The position numbers and the translations under genes were made by a program. 64,000 bases of DNA from CAWEDP01 sp963807925 (GTDB taxonomy: Bacteria > Acidobacteriota > Vicinamibacteria > Vicinamibacterales > CAVVIG01), in NCBI GenBank assembly GCA_963807925.1, contig CAWEDP010000002.1, positions 2,542,001 to 2,606,000 of the forward strand. Direction: 5' to 3'. Positions 9,175 through 17,136 of the stretch are shown here, piece after piece. The notes beneath the pieces are model-generated. The model worked only from the letters and a program-made list of their open reading frames with translations, did not search any database and was not told the origin of the DNA. Each line of letters begins with the position of its first letter. Positions within the stretch are counted from its first letter, which is position 1.

Positions 9175-9530
9175 AGCTTCGCCCTCTCAGTTACACGGAG
9201 ACCGGCAACTCGGCACCGAGAGATTGGCATCGGCCGCTGCAAGGAGGTCGCCATGCGGCGCGCCAGGGCGATCGAGCAGGGGAACGTCCAGAGTGAGCCT
9301 TTTTTGGCGCGAAGCGGCGATTGCGACCGAAACCGGCCCAGGCGGGCAAGACAAAAGTCTTCCTGGTGAAGGAATTTTTCGATGCAATTCGAGGGTTTCC
9401 CGAGGCCACTATCAGCGCTCCTCCGCCCGTCGAATTCGAGGGCGGCCAGGCAACTCTGTGCATTCTGCTCCCATGGGTCAAGAGAGGACGCCGCCCACAG
9501 TCGCTGCGACGTATTTCGAGACACGAGCCG
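9175..9530. other. Divergent intergenic region between EPS operon and methyltransferase gene
   Basis: A 356-nt gap between genes transcribed away from each other. On the minus strand it holds the sigma-54-like element at 9238-9253. On the plus strand AAGGAGGT stands before an ATG at 9253 that opens a 38-codon frame; that purine run is simply the complement of the sigma-54-like element, and the frame has no recognisable product. Nothing else could be supported. Confidence 0.5.
9238..9253 (-). promoter_or_regulatory. Sigma-54 (-24/-12) promoter candidate for the exopolysaccharide operon
   Basis: The minus strand reads TGGCGACCTCCTTGCA. Compared with TGGCACG-N4-TTGCA, both invariant dinucleotides (GG and GC) are present at the correct 10-bp separation, and the TTGCA half is perfect; the middle ACG is not matched. 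It would start transcription about 50 nt ahead of the ATG at 9174. Sigma-54 activators (NtrC-like) are encoded elsewhere in the window, but nothing links them to this site directly. Confidence 0.5.
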
Positions 9531-10508
9531 ATGGACAACATCCACTTTCCTGAACACCTCCGACACCGGTTGCGCTGCCCGATCTGCCGATCGCCGCTGG
9601 ATCCGGGCGATCACGGTCTGACGTGCGCCGGCCCGGACTGCCGTACCCCTTTCCCCGTGATCGACGGCGTCCCCATCCTGATCAACGAGACCGCGAGCGT
9701 CTTCTCGGTGAACGACTTCGTGAGCCGGCGGAACACCACCTTTCGCGTGCAGTCAAGCCGGCTGAGTCAGTTGCTGGACCGGTGCCTCCAGCTCCTGCCG
9801 AGCATCAGCGGCCCGGTGGGATCGAAAGAGAACTATGCACGCTTCGCCCAGGCGGCGTTGACCGGCCGGCCGACAGCCACGGTCCTGGTCGTCGGCGGGA
9901 GCATTCTCGGACAGGGCATGACCGGGCTGGCCGCGCATTCGTCGCTCGAGCTCGTGGAAACCGATGTGTCCTTCGGTCCTCGAACCGCCCTCATCTGCGA
10001 TGCCCACGACATCCCGTTCGCCAACGACACCTTCGACGGGGTTGTGGTCCAGGCCGTCATGGAACACGTGGTCGATCCGTATCGTTGCGCGTCGGAGATC
10101 CATCGCGTACTGAAGCCCCAGGGGGTGGTCTACGCCGAAACGCCCTTCATCCAGCAGGTTCACATGGGGCGCTACGACTTCACCCGGTTCACCCACTCCG
10201 GACATCGTCGCCTGTTTCGGCACTTCGACGAGATCGCCAGCGGGCCGGTCTGCGGCCCCGGGATGGCCCTGGCCTGGACGTATCAGTACTTCCTCCTCAG
10301 TTTCGTCACCTCGCGACCCATGCGGGGCCTGGTCCGGGCGTTCGCAAGCCTCACGTCGTTCTACCTCAAGTACTTCGATCGCTACCTGATTGGTCGGGCA
10401 CCGGCCGTCGACGCCGCATCCGGATTCTTCTTCATCGGCCGGAAAGCAGAAGACGCGCTGCCCGATCGGGATCTGGTCGCCTACTACAAAGGCGCGTTGA
10501 CGAGCTGA
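9531..10508 (+). CDS. SAM-dependent methyltransferase with N-terminal Trm112-like zinc ribbon
   Basis: A 325-residue protein. Residues ~10-55 form a Trm112-like ribbon with two cysteine pairs (CPIC and CAGPDC) followed by FPVIDGVPILI. The class I methyltransferase core follows: motif I VLVVGGSILGQGM, the acidic segment CDAHDIPFANDTFDGVV and HVVDPYRCASEIHRVLKPQG. The C-terminal part is hydrophobic around residues 250-290. Similar proteins sit next to polysaccharide clusters and methylate sugars or lipid carriers. It is divergently transcribed from the EPS operon, so a related task is plausible but not shown. I took the ATG at 9531 because the Trm112 domain begins just after it; the frame is open further upstream without domain content. 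Confidence 0.82.
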   Translation: MDNIHFPEHLRHRLRCPICRSPLDPGDHGLTCAGPDCRTPFPVIDGVPILINETASVFSVNDFVSRRNTTFRVQSSRLSQLLDRCLQLLPSISGPVGSKENYARFAQAALTGRPTATVLVVGGSILGQGMTGLAAHSSLELVETDVSFGPRTALICDAHDIPFANDTFDGVVVQAVMEHVVDPYRCASEIHRVLKPQGVVYAETPFIQQVHMGRYDFTRFTHSGHRRLFRHFDEIASGPVCGPGMALAWTYQYFLLSFVTSRPMRGLVRAFASLTSFYLKYFDRYLIGRAPAVDAASGFFFIGRKAEDALPDRDLVAYYKGALTS

Positions 10509-10641
10509 CCGACCGCCGCGCACCGACCGTCACCTCGTCCACCGTGAAGAGCGGCCGCGCAGGCGTGCCGCATTGGACGATTCGATGCCGTCGCTGCGCC
10601 GCCTTCTGATCGCCGCCGGCCCGCGAAGCCGTTCGAGAACG

Positions 10642-10773
10642 GGGACGCCGCATCTCCGGCGCGTCCGGCGGATCCACTTCGAACGACGTGGGCGTGGACG
10701 CCACGAGCGGCGCGTAGATCGCCGCGATCGCGGCAGCGTCACCGCCCGTGGCCAGTCGAATCCTCGGGCTCAT
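10642..10773 (-). pseudogene. Remnant of a GNAT acetyltransferase (phosphinothricin acetyltransferase-like N-terminus)
   Basis: On the minus strand an ATG at 10773 begins 44 codons that look like the start of the PAT/GNAT family: IRLATGGDAAAIAAIYAPLV, then TSFEVDPPDAPEM. After that the frame becomes Arg-rich with no GNAT core; neither acetyl-CoA loop nor later strands were found in any frame down to the methyltransferase gene. It is therefore best read as a truncated relic rather than a functional gene. The 337-nt gap between the methyltransferase and L31 genes contains nothing else I can support besides the L31 promoter element. Confidence 0.5.
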
Positions 10774-10808
10774 CGCCCAGGTGCGTGCGGAACGGGCGGG
10801 CGCGGGAC

Positions 10809-10814
10809 TATAAT
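10809..10814 (+). promoter_or_regulatory. -10 element of the rpmE promoter
   Basis: A perfect TATAAT stands 32 nt upstream of the GTG start of the L31 gene. No good -35 hexamer is found 16-18 nt further upstream, so the call rests on the -10 box and its position only. The resulting leader would be about 25 nt and contain the AAGGAG ribosome-binding site at 10834-10839. Confidence 0.4.
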
Positions 10815-10845
10815 GGTGGTTTCGCGAAGCATCAAGGAGCACGCC

Positions 10846-11103
10846 GTGAAGCAAGGCATCCATCCGAAATACCACGAAGTCGAAGTGCGGTGCGCCTGCG
10901 GCAATACGTTCAAGACCCGCTCCACCAAACCGGACCTGCACCTCGAGATCTGCGCAGCGTGCCATCCGTTCTTTACCGGACGCCAGAAGCTGATCGATAC
11001 CGAAGGTCGAGTCGAACGGTTCACCAAGAAATACGGCGCGCAGACCTCCGAGAGCCGCAAGCAGGCCGCCAAGGCGAAGAAGCAGGCGGCCGCCGCCCGA
11101 TAG
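10846..11103 (+). CDS. rpmE: 50S ribosomal protein L31 (zinc-binding type)
   Basis: An 85-residue L31. It begins at GTG 10846, six nt after AAGGAG; longer in-frame starts have no L31 homology. The sequence MKQGIHPKYHEVEV is the family N-terminus. Zinc ligands are the CAC pair at 16-18 and the CAAC set near 36-39, followed by HPFFTGRQKLIDTEGRVERF. The C-terminal tail is Lys/Ala-rich (AAKAKKQAAAA). This is the zinc-containing (C+) form, so a zinc-free paralogue elsewhere would be expected only if zinc limitation is handled that way. The gene is monocistronic here and converges on the mrfB-like gene. Confidence 0.95.
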   Translation: MKQGIHPKYHEVEVRCACGNTFKTRSTKPDLHLEICAACHPFFTGRQKLIDTEGRVERFTKKYGAQTSESRKQAAKAKKQAAAAR

Positions 11104-11115
11104 CCGCGCTCGGCC

Positions 11116-11165
11116 GAAGGGACGTCTGCCGTGCGGGTGGCTCGCCTCGCCGCAGACGCCCCTTC
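11116..11165. terminator. Bidirectional hairpin between rpmE and the YprB/MrfB-like gene
   Basis: Arms 11116-11129 (GAAGGGACGTCTGC) and 11152-11165 (GCAGACGCCCCTTC) pair in 13 of 14 positions around a 22-nt GC-rich loop. It lies between two convergent stop codons and overlaps the minus-strand stop. There is no long T tract, but the symmetry and location suit a terminator for both genes. Confidence 0.55.
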
Positions 11166-12471
11166 AGCCGTCGGCCTTCAGCGTCCAGCCCGCGGTCCTC
11201 TCCAGCTTTCGCTCAATCCGCTTCAGCCGGTACGCCGCTTTGCGGTTGGATCGCGGATCGGTTCCGACACTCTGCAAGGCGAACGTCCGGGCAGCGGCGA
11301 GATCCCGGATGCGGTGCTCGTGATGGATCGCGAGCGCCTCGCTCGCGTCGCGCGCGGCCTGACGCGGGCAGCCGCGGACGTCGAGCATCCGTCGCCAGCA
11401 GCGCGCCGCATCGTCGAACCGGCGCGCGCGGCGGAAAGCCACCGCCAGGGCGCGCAGCGCGTCCACCTGCACGTCGTCCGCCGGCCATCGAGTCGCCAGG
11501 TCGACCGCATGTTCGTATGCGTCGTGGGCGCGGGCGTCGAGCCCCCCCTGCATGTACACGCGGCCGAGCGCGAGCGCTTCGCGCGGAGTGCGCGCCGCCT
11601 CCGGTCCGGCGCGAACCAGGTGGAGCGCCCGGGCGGTGAGCGCCGCCAGCGACAGCAGGTCGAGCCGGTTGTGCGCCAGCACAGCCGTCAGCCCCCGCGG
11701 GTCCCCCGTCCTGACGAACCGAAAATAGCGCGCCGGAATCTCGAATCCCGGAACATCCGATTGGCGCCGGTGCGACAAGAGCAGCCGCTCCAGGGCCGCG
11801 AGCGAACAGCCGGACTCGGGTCCGTCGGCCGCCTGCTTCCAGAACCGCCGTGCCACGTGGACCATGTCCAGGTGGGGCACGTCCGCGCTCGGCCAGGGGA
11901 GGCGGTGATAGAGATACCTGGTTTCGATCAATGGCGCATCGAAGCTCCGGCCGTTGAAGCTCACGAGCGTAGCGGCCCTCGCCAGATCGCCCGCCAGCGC
12001 GCCCAACACCGGCCGCTCGTCGGCGAACCGGACGAGCAGGAATTGTCGGGTGAGGAACGACCGATCGCCGTCGAACCAGCCCGACCCGATGAGAAACGCG
12101 TAGGTGCCGGCGCCGCCGTTGAGGCCGGTCGTCTCGAGGTCGAAGAACAGGAAGGGCGGCGGCGCGGGCGCACGGGCCAGGAGCGCCGCGGCGGCCGCGG
12201 AGACCGCCAGTCGATCCGCGATCGTTTCGACGCGCTCGACGCCGTGGATGGCGGCTCGATCGACGCGCGTCTCGACGACGAAACAGGAGCCGCCCTGAGC
12301 CGGCCGCCAGTGGCCGCCGAGAGCCTGCTCGAGGGCGGCGCCGGCACCCCCGGCGCAGGATGCGGCCTGTTGGTCCGGTCTGGGGACCCCGGCTGCACCA
12401 GCCGTGCTCGCGGACACGGCCGCACGGGGCGTCTGCAGAACCGCCCGAATCCGATCAGCCAGCGAGCTCAC
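11164..12471 (-). CDS. mrfB: YprB/MrfB-like DnaQ-fold exonuclease (RNase H-like domain)
   Basis: A 435-residue protein. The nuclease core is the YprB-type RNase H-like (DEDD) domain: FFDLETTGL puts the first acidic pair at Asp111/Glu113, LVSFNGRSFDAPLI carries the second Asp, and VLAHNRLDLLSLAAL the last. The C-terminal ~150 residues are helical and Ala/Arg-rich, reminiscent of short helical repeats. In Bacillus subtilis MrfB works with the helicase MrfA in a repair route for mitomycin C adducts that is independent of UvrABC. Here its gene overlaps the end of the MrfA-like helicase gene by 17 nt, so they are surely co-translated. The symbol is transferred from that pair by architecture and gene order. 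Confidence 0.82.
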   Translation of the reverse strand: MSSLADRIRAVLQTPRAAVSASTAGAAGVPRPDQQAASCAGGAGAALEQALGGHWRPAQGGSCFVVETRVDRAAIHGVERVETIADRLAVSAAAAALLARAPAPPPFLFFDLETTGLNGGAGTYAFLIGSGWFDGDRSFLTRQFLLVRFADERPVLGALAGDLARAATLVSFNGRSFDAPLIETRYLYHRLPWPSADVPHLDMVHVARRFWKQAADGPESGCSLAALERLLLSHRRQSDVPGFEIPARYFRFVRTGDPRGLTAVLAHNRLDLLSLAALTARALHLVRAGPEAARTPREALALGRVYMQGGLDARAHDAYEHAVDLATRWPADDVQVDALRALAVAFRRARRFDDAARCWRRMLDVRGCPRQAARDASEALAIHHEHRIRDLAAARTFALQSVGTDPRSNRKAAYRLKRIERKLERTAGWTLKADG

Positions 12472-14908
12472 GTGGCTCCAGCCGGGACGGCGCCGCGAGC
12501 ACGGAGGGCCCCTCCCCGCTCAGCAGATCGAGAATCCGGAGCGCGGCCGACTTGGCGAGCGGTCCGGTATCGCCAATCGGGCCGACGCAGCCGGGACAGC
12601 CCTGCTCGCACCCGCACTCGGCGACGAGCTGGCGCGTGCGGCGGAGAAGCTCGTCGTGGAGCCGCGACAGCGGCTCACTGAAGCCGATCCCGCCCGGATA
12701 GTTGTCGTAGATGAACACCTGCGGCGCGAGATCGCGGTGGCCGGAGGACGGGGCGGGCCCCGAGGGATCCTCCATATCGATTGAAATCCCGATGTCGTGC
12801 CGGTCGCACATCAGCAGGAGCTGCGCGACCTGGCGCATCGCGAACGCCAGGCCGACGACGCCGTCGCGTCGATCGTCTGGCGCGAAGGGCAACGCGGCCA
12901 TCGTGGCGGGGGGAATCGTCAGCCAGTACGACGTGGTGTGCATCTGCTGCTCCGGGAGGTCCAGCTCGCCGGAACCGACGTTCTCGTTCGTGTAGAACTT
13001 GATCTTCTTGAAACCGACCACCCGCGACACCACGTGCACCTCGCCGTGCGCGCATGGACCGGCCTCGGCGAATGTGTCGAGCGGCGTGACGCGCGTGTAG
13101 GTGATGGCGTCGGTGTAATAGTCGCAGTCGATCTGCCGGACGAACGCCTTCCGGCCGTCGAAATCGAGCCGCTCCACCTGGTAGAGCTGCCCCTCGAGGA
13201 TGTAGATCGCCTTGGGGTGCAGCGTCGAGGGGCCGCTCGTGAAATCGGTTTCCCCGATGACGCGCGGCTCGCCGGTGGTGTCGACGATCACGAAGTTGTC
13301 CGACGAGACCGATCGGAGACTGACGGCGTCGGCCGGATACGATTCGCTCGTCCACACCCACTGTCCACCGCCTTGCTGGCGATCGAGATCGTCCGGGGGC
13401 CCGGTGTGATGCACGAGTCCCTGCTCGGCGAGGAGGCCGAGAACCTCCTGCAGCGGGTGTTTGCCGAACGGCTCGCCGTCGGTGAACGGCAGCTCGAAGG
13501 CCGCGCACTTGAGGTGATCCACGAGGATGTGCAGGTTGTCCGGATCGACCAGCGCCCGCTCCGGCGACGCGTCGAAGAAATACGACGGGTTGCGCACGAC
13601 GAACTGGTCGAGCGGCGCGCTGCTGGCGACCAGGACCGCCGCGGATCGGCTCGCACGGCGGCCGGCGCGGCCGGCCCGCTGCCACGTCGCCGCAATCGTG
13701 CCCGGATAGCCGGCCATCACGCAGACGTCGAGCGCGCCGATGTCGATCCCGAGCTCGAGCGCATTGGTCGAGACGACGGCGCGCACCTCGCCCGCCCGCA
13801 GCCCTTTCTCGATCTCGCGGCGGCGCGTCGGCAGATATCCGCCGCGATAGCCGCGAATCCGCTCGGGCGCCCCGGGCGAGCCCTCGAAGTCGTCCTTGAG
13901 GTACGTCGTCAGGATTTCGGTGGCGAGCCGGCTTTGCGCGAACACGATCACCTGCAGCTGCCGATGGAGAAACTCCGACGCGATGCGGCGCGCCTCCGCC
14001 AGGTAGGAGCGCCGGATCCCGAGCGGACGGTTGACGACCGGCGGATTGACGAACACGAAGTACTTCTCGCCGCGCGGCGCCCCGCTCTCGGCCACGATCT
14101 CGAACGGCCGCTCCGTCAGGCGCTCGGCGAGCTCGCGCGGATTGGCAATCGTCGCCGACGAGCAGATGAACGCCGGGTCCGAGCCATAGTGCCGGCAGAT
14201 TCTCCGCACCCGTCGCAGCACGTTGCCGAGATGACTCCCGAACACCCCGCGGTAGGCGTGCAGTTCGTCGATCACGATGTACCGCAGATTCTCGAAGAGC
14301 CGGGCCCAGCGCGGATGATGCGGCAGGATGCCCGCGTGCAGCATGTCCGGGTTGCTCAGCACCAGCTGCGCCCGCGCGCGAATCGTGCGCCGCGCGTCCT
14401 GCGGCGTGTCGCCGTCGTAGGTGAAGACGCCGATGCGATCGCCCGAGGCCGCCTCGATCGTGTCGCAGATCGCCTGCAACTCGGCGAGCTGATCCTGCGC
14501 GAGCGCCTTGGTCGGGAACAGATACAGCGCCCGGCTGGACGGGTCCTGGAGAATCGAATGGAGCGCCGGCGCGTTGTAGCAGAGCGTCTTGCCCGACGCG
14601 GTCGGCGTGATGACCACCACGTCGCGCCCGGCGAGCGCATGGGCGATCGCCTCCGCCTGGTGCGTATAGAGCTGCACCAGACCGCGGGCCGCGAGCGCAT
14701 CCCGCAGCCGCACGTCCAGGCCCTCGGGAAACGGCGCGAAACGGGCAGGCACCGGCGCCAGACGCCTGAGCGCGGTGACGTGCAAATCCGGGGCGTCGGG
14801 ACGGTCCGCCGGACCGGGCGCCAGCCGCCGGAGCGCCTCGTCCAACGCGACGTCCCGGCGCGATCTCGTCGCCAGAGCGGCACTGTCGGCGATGGAGTCG
14901 TCGGCCAT
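12455..14908 (-). CDS. mrfA: MrfA/YprA-like DEAD/DEAH helicase with C-terminal zinc (DUF1998/MZB) domain
   Basis: An 817-residue superfamily 2 helicase. Walker A is TPTASGKT (about 101-108), motif II is the DELH in VIDELHAYRGVFG, motif III is SSATIANP, and motifs V/VI are STNALELGIDIG and WQRAGRAGRR. The last ~250 residues hold the DUF1998-type domain with four clustered cysteines in ECGCEQGCPGC, a probable metal site. In Bacillus, MrfA is a 3'-5' translocating helicase that acts on mitomycin lesions together with MrfB. The ATG at 14908 was chosen because the conserved region starts soon after; the frame is open for another 48 codons. Divergent from the permease gene, 110 nt away. Confidence 0.88.
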   Translation of the reverse strand: MADDSIADSAALATRSRRDVALDEALRRLAPGPADRPDAPDLHVTALRRLAPVPARFAPFPEGLDVRLRDALAARGLVQLYTHQAEAIAHALAGRDVVVITPTASGKTLCYNAPALHSILQDPSSRALYLFPTKALAQDQLAELQAICDTIEAASGDRIGVFTYDGDTPQDARRTIRARAQLVLSNPDMLHAGILPHHPRWARLFENLRYIVIDELHAYRGVFGSHLGNVLRRVRRICRHYGSDPAFICSSATIANPRELAERLTERPFEIVAESGAPRGEKYFVFVNPPVVNRPLGIRRSYLAEARRIASEFLHRQLQVIVFAQSRLATEILTTYLKDDFEGSPGAPERIRGYRGGYLPTRRREIEKGLRAGEVRAVVSTNALELGIDIGALDVCVMAGYPGTIAATWQRAGRAGRRASRSAAVLVASSAPLDQFVVRNPSYFFDASPERALVDPDNLHILVDHLKCAAFELPFTDGEPFGKHPLQEVLGLLAEQGLVHHTGPPDDLDRQQGGGQWVWTSESYPADAVSLRSVSSDNFVIVDTTGEPRVIGETDFTSGPSTLHPKAIYILEGQLYQVERLDFDGRKAFVRQIDCDYYTDAITYTRVTPLDTFAEAGPCAHGEVHVVSRVVGFKKIKFYTNENVGSGELDLPEQQMHTTSYWLTIPPATMAALPFAPDDRRDGVVGLAFAMRQVAQLLLMCDRHDIGISIDMEDPSGPAPSSGHRDLAPQVFIYDNYPGGIGFSEPLSRLHDELLRRTRQLVAECGCEQGCPGCVGPIGDTGPLAKSAALRILDLLSGEGPSVLAAPSRLEPRELAG

Positions 14909-15018
14909 GCCGGCTGATGGTAGCAGCGGCCCGGCGGGGCAATCAAGAGGTGAAAGTGAGGCTCGAGCCGGTGGACGGCCCGGAAAGCGTGCCGTGGTAC
15001 GCTCGGCCGCCGTTACAC

Positions 15019-16392
15019 ATGCTGACGGGAAAGGCTCAACCGTCCGCGCCACCCGCCGGTCTGCCGAGAACGCTCGGGCTCTGGAGTTCGGTGGCGGTCG
15101 TCGTCGGGATCACGATCGGATCGGGCATTTTCAGGTCGCCCGCAGTGGTCGCGCGTCACGCGCCGGACGCGCGGCTGATGCTCGGCGTCTGGCTGGCCGG
15201 CGGCCTGATCGCGCTCTGCGGCGCGCTGTCGATCGCCGAGCTCGCCGCGGCGCTTCCCGAGAACGGCGGCTACTACGCGTACCTGCGGGAAGGCTGGGGC
15301 CGACCCGCGGCGTTCCTGTTCGGGTGGGCGCAGCTCGTGCTCATCCGTGCGACGGCGCTCGGAGGGGTCGCGCTGGTCTTCGGCGAGTACCTGCTGCGGT
15401 CGGCCGGTGTGGACGTCTCGACGCACGCGCTGGGCGTGCGCGTCGCGGCTGCGGTCGCGATTGCCGCCGCGGCCGCGACCAACATCCGCGCCGTGAGGAT
15501 CGGAGCCGCCGTCGTCAACGGATCGTCGTCGGCGAAGTTCCTCGCGCTGGCGGTGCTCGTCGCGGCGGTGTTGATCGTGGGCGGATCCTACGGTGGCACG
15601 TTCGCGCACCTCGCCGCGGCGGGCCCGCCGGTGGCGCCGGGCGGCGTCGGGCTGGCGCTGGTCGCCGTGCTATGGGCGTACGACGGGTTCTCCGACGTGT
15701 CGCTCGTCGCCGGCGAAGTGATCGATCCGCATCGCACGCTGCCGCGCGCGATCGTCGCCGGCACGGTGGCCATCGTGTCCATCTACATGCTGGCGAACGT
15801 CGCGTACCTGTACGTGCTGCCGGTTGACGGCATCGCGCGATCGCCGCTCGTCGCCGCCGACGCGATGTCGGCGGTCTTCGGGCCGGCGGGCGCGGCCGGT
15901 GTCTCGATCCTCGTCGCGGTGTCGACGTTCGGCTCCCTCAACGGACAGATGCTGGCGTCTCCCCGCATCTTCTTCGCGATGGCCCAGGACGGCCTCCTGA
16001 TCGCGCCGCTCGCGCGCGTTCACTCGCGGTTCAGGACGCCGCACGTGGCGATCCTCCTTGCGGCCGCCCTCGGGATCGCGCTCGTGCTCAGCCAGACGTT
16101 CGAGACGCTGAGCAATGCCTTCGTGATCGCGATCTGGCCTTTCTACGCCCTGTCGGTCGCCGCGCTGTATCGGCTGCGCCGCCGGCACCCCGACAGGCTG
16201 CGGCCGTACGAGGTGTTCGGCTACCCGGTGGTGCCGGCCATCTTCATCGTGGCGGTCGTGGGATTCGTTCTCAATGCGCTGATCACGGATCCTGTGCCGA
16301 CCTCCGTGACGCTCGGGCTGATCCTTGCCGGGGTGCCCGCGTATCTCGCCCTCTTCAGATCGACGAGCGCGATTGACCGCCGTCGACCGTGA
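15019..16392 (+). CDS. APC-family amino acid permease (LAT-like)
   Basis: A 457-residue inner-membrane transporter of the amino acid-polyamine-organocation superfamily with about 12 hydrophobic segments. The unwound TM1 motif VGITIGSGIF is clear, as are ENGGYYAYLREGWG (loop after TM2) and the helix-6 region WAYDGFSDVSLVAGEV. Substrate cannot be deduced. I chose the ATG at 15019; the open frame continues upstream to 14917 but would overlap the promoter space of the divergent helicase gene. The 3' end overlaps the convergent SDR gene by 38 nt. A second, distinct APC permease is at 45255-46619. Confidence 0.88.
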   Translation: MLTGKAQPSAPPAGLPRTLGLWSSVAVVVGITIGSGIFRSPAVVARHAPDARLMLGVWLAGGLIALCGALSIAELAAALPENGGYYAYLREGWGRPAAFLFGWAQLVLIRATALGGVALVFGEYLLRSAGVDVSTHALGVRVAAAVAIAAAAATNIRAVRIGAAVVNGSSSAKFLALAVLVAAVLIVGGSYGGTFAHLAAAGPPVAPGGVGLALVAVLWAYDGFSDVSLVAGEVIDPHRTLPRAIVAGTVAIVSIYMLANVAYLYVLPVDGIARSPLVAADAMSAVFGPAGAAGVSILVAVSTFGSLNGQMLASPRIFFAMAQDGLLIAPLARVHSRFRTPHVAILLAAALGIALVLSQTFETLSNAFVIAIWPFYALSVAALYRLRRRHPDRLRPYEVFGYPVVPAIFIVAVVGFVLNALITDPVPTSVTLGLILAGVPAYLALFRSTSAIDRRRP

Positions 16393-17134
16393 TGCTGGCT
16401 CCGCTGATCCAGCCCGCGCGCGGTGACGCCAGGAACGCGACGACGTCGCCGACCTCCTCCGGCCGGCCGAACCGGCCGAAGGGAAGCTCGGCTCGCACGA
16501 ACTCCGCGATGCCCGCCGGATCGGCCTCCTGCCGCCGCTGCCAGCTCCCCCCCGGGAACGAGATCGATCCGGGGGCGACGCTGTTGACGCGGATGTTGTC
16601 GCGCGCCAGTTGACGCGCCATCGATTTCGCGAGGCTGATCTCGGCCGCCTTCACGGCGTTGTACGTCATGCGCCCGCCCGATTCGCGGCCGTAGATCGAC
16701 GCGATCATCAGGATGACGCCGCCGCCGCGCCTCCGCATGTGCGGCACGGCCAGCCGCGACGCGCGAATCGCGGGAAACAGCGTCTGGTCGAACGCCTCGT
16801 GCCAGTCGGCGTCGGTGGTCTCGGTCACCGTGCCACCGCCGCCAAGGCCGACGTTGTTGACGAGGACGTCGATGCCGCCGAAGGTCCCGGCGGTCTTCGC
16901 CACGACCTCCGAGACGCCGTCTTCGGTCGCCAGATCGGCGGTGATGCTCAGCACGCGATCCTCCGCGCCGGCCTTCGATCGCAGATCGCGTGCGGCCGCG
17001 GCCAGCCGATCGGCGCCGCGCGCGCAGATGGTCACCAGACACCCTTCGGCCACGAGCGCCGCGGCGCTCGCCAGTCCGAGGCCGCGGCTCGACCCGGTGA
17101 CAATCGCAACCTTGCCCGCCAGAGCGAGATCCAG
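16355..17134 (-). CDS. SDR-family NAD(P)-dependent oxidoreductase, probable CTG start
   Basis: A ~259-residue classical short-chain dehydrogenase. The cofactor motif is TGSSRGLG, NNVG follows at about 90, the catalytic Ser is in IASIYG and the Tyr/Lys pair in YNAVK. The C-terminus WISGASITVDGG is typical. The substrate is unknown. The usual N-terminus of such enzymes is MDLGLAGKVAIVTG; here the matching codon is CTG at 17134-17132, with GGGGAGGA about 8 nt upstream, and no ATG, GTG or TTG lies in frame between the stop of the upstream gene and the cofactor motif. The gene starts 2 nt after the DUF547 stop, so they are co-transcribed. Confidence 0.85.
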   Translation of the reverse strand: MDLALAGKVAIVTGSSRGLGLASAAALVAEGCLVTICARGADRLAAAARDLRSKAGAEDRVLSITADLATEDGVSEVVAKTAGTFGGIDVLVNNVGLGGGGTVTETTDADWHEAFDQTLFPAIRASRLAVPHMRRRGGGVILMIASIYGRESGGRMTYNAVKAAEISLAKSMARQLARDNIRVNSVAPGSISFPGGSWQRRQEADPAGIAEFVRAELPFGRFGRPEEVGDVVAFLASPRAGWISGASITVDGGQSRSSI

Positions 17135-17136
17135 GC

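Noticed and set aside
9253..9369. 38-codon ORF on plus with a perfect AAGGAGGT site
   Set aside because: The purine run is the complement of the sigma-54-like element on the minus strand, and the peptide has no conserved character.
7894..9369. 491-codon plus-strand open frame across the beta-barrel gene
   Set aside because: Antisense shadow; the minus strand product has a signal peptide and terminal Phe.
12797..14917. A 706-codon plus-strand open frame across the MrfA-like helicase
   Set aside because: Shadow frame; the helicase on the minus strand has all motifs.
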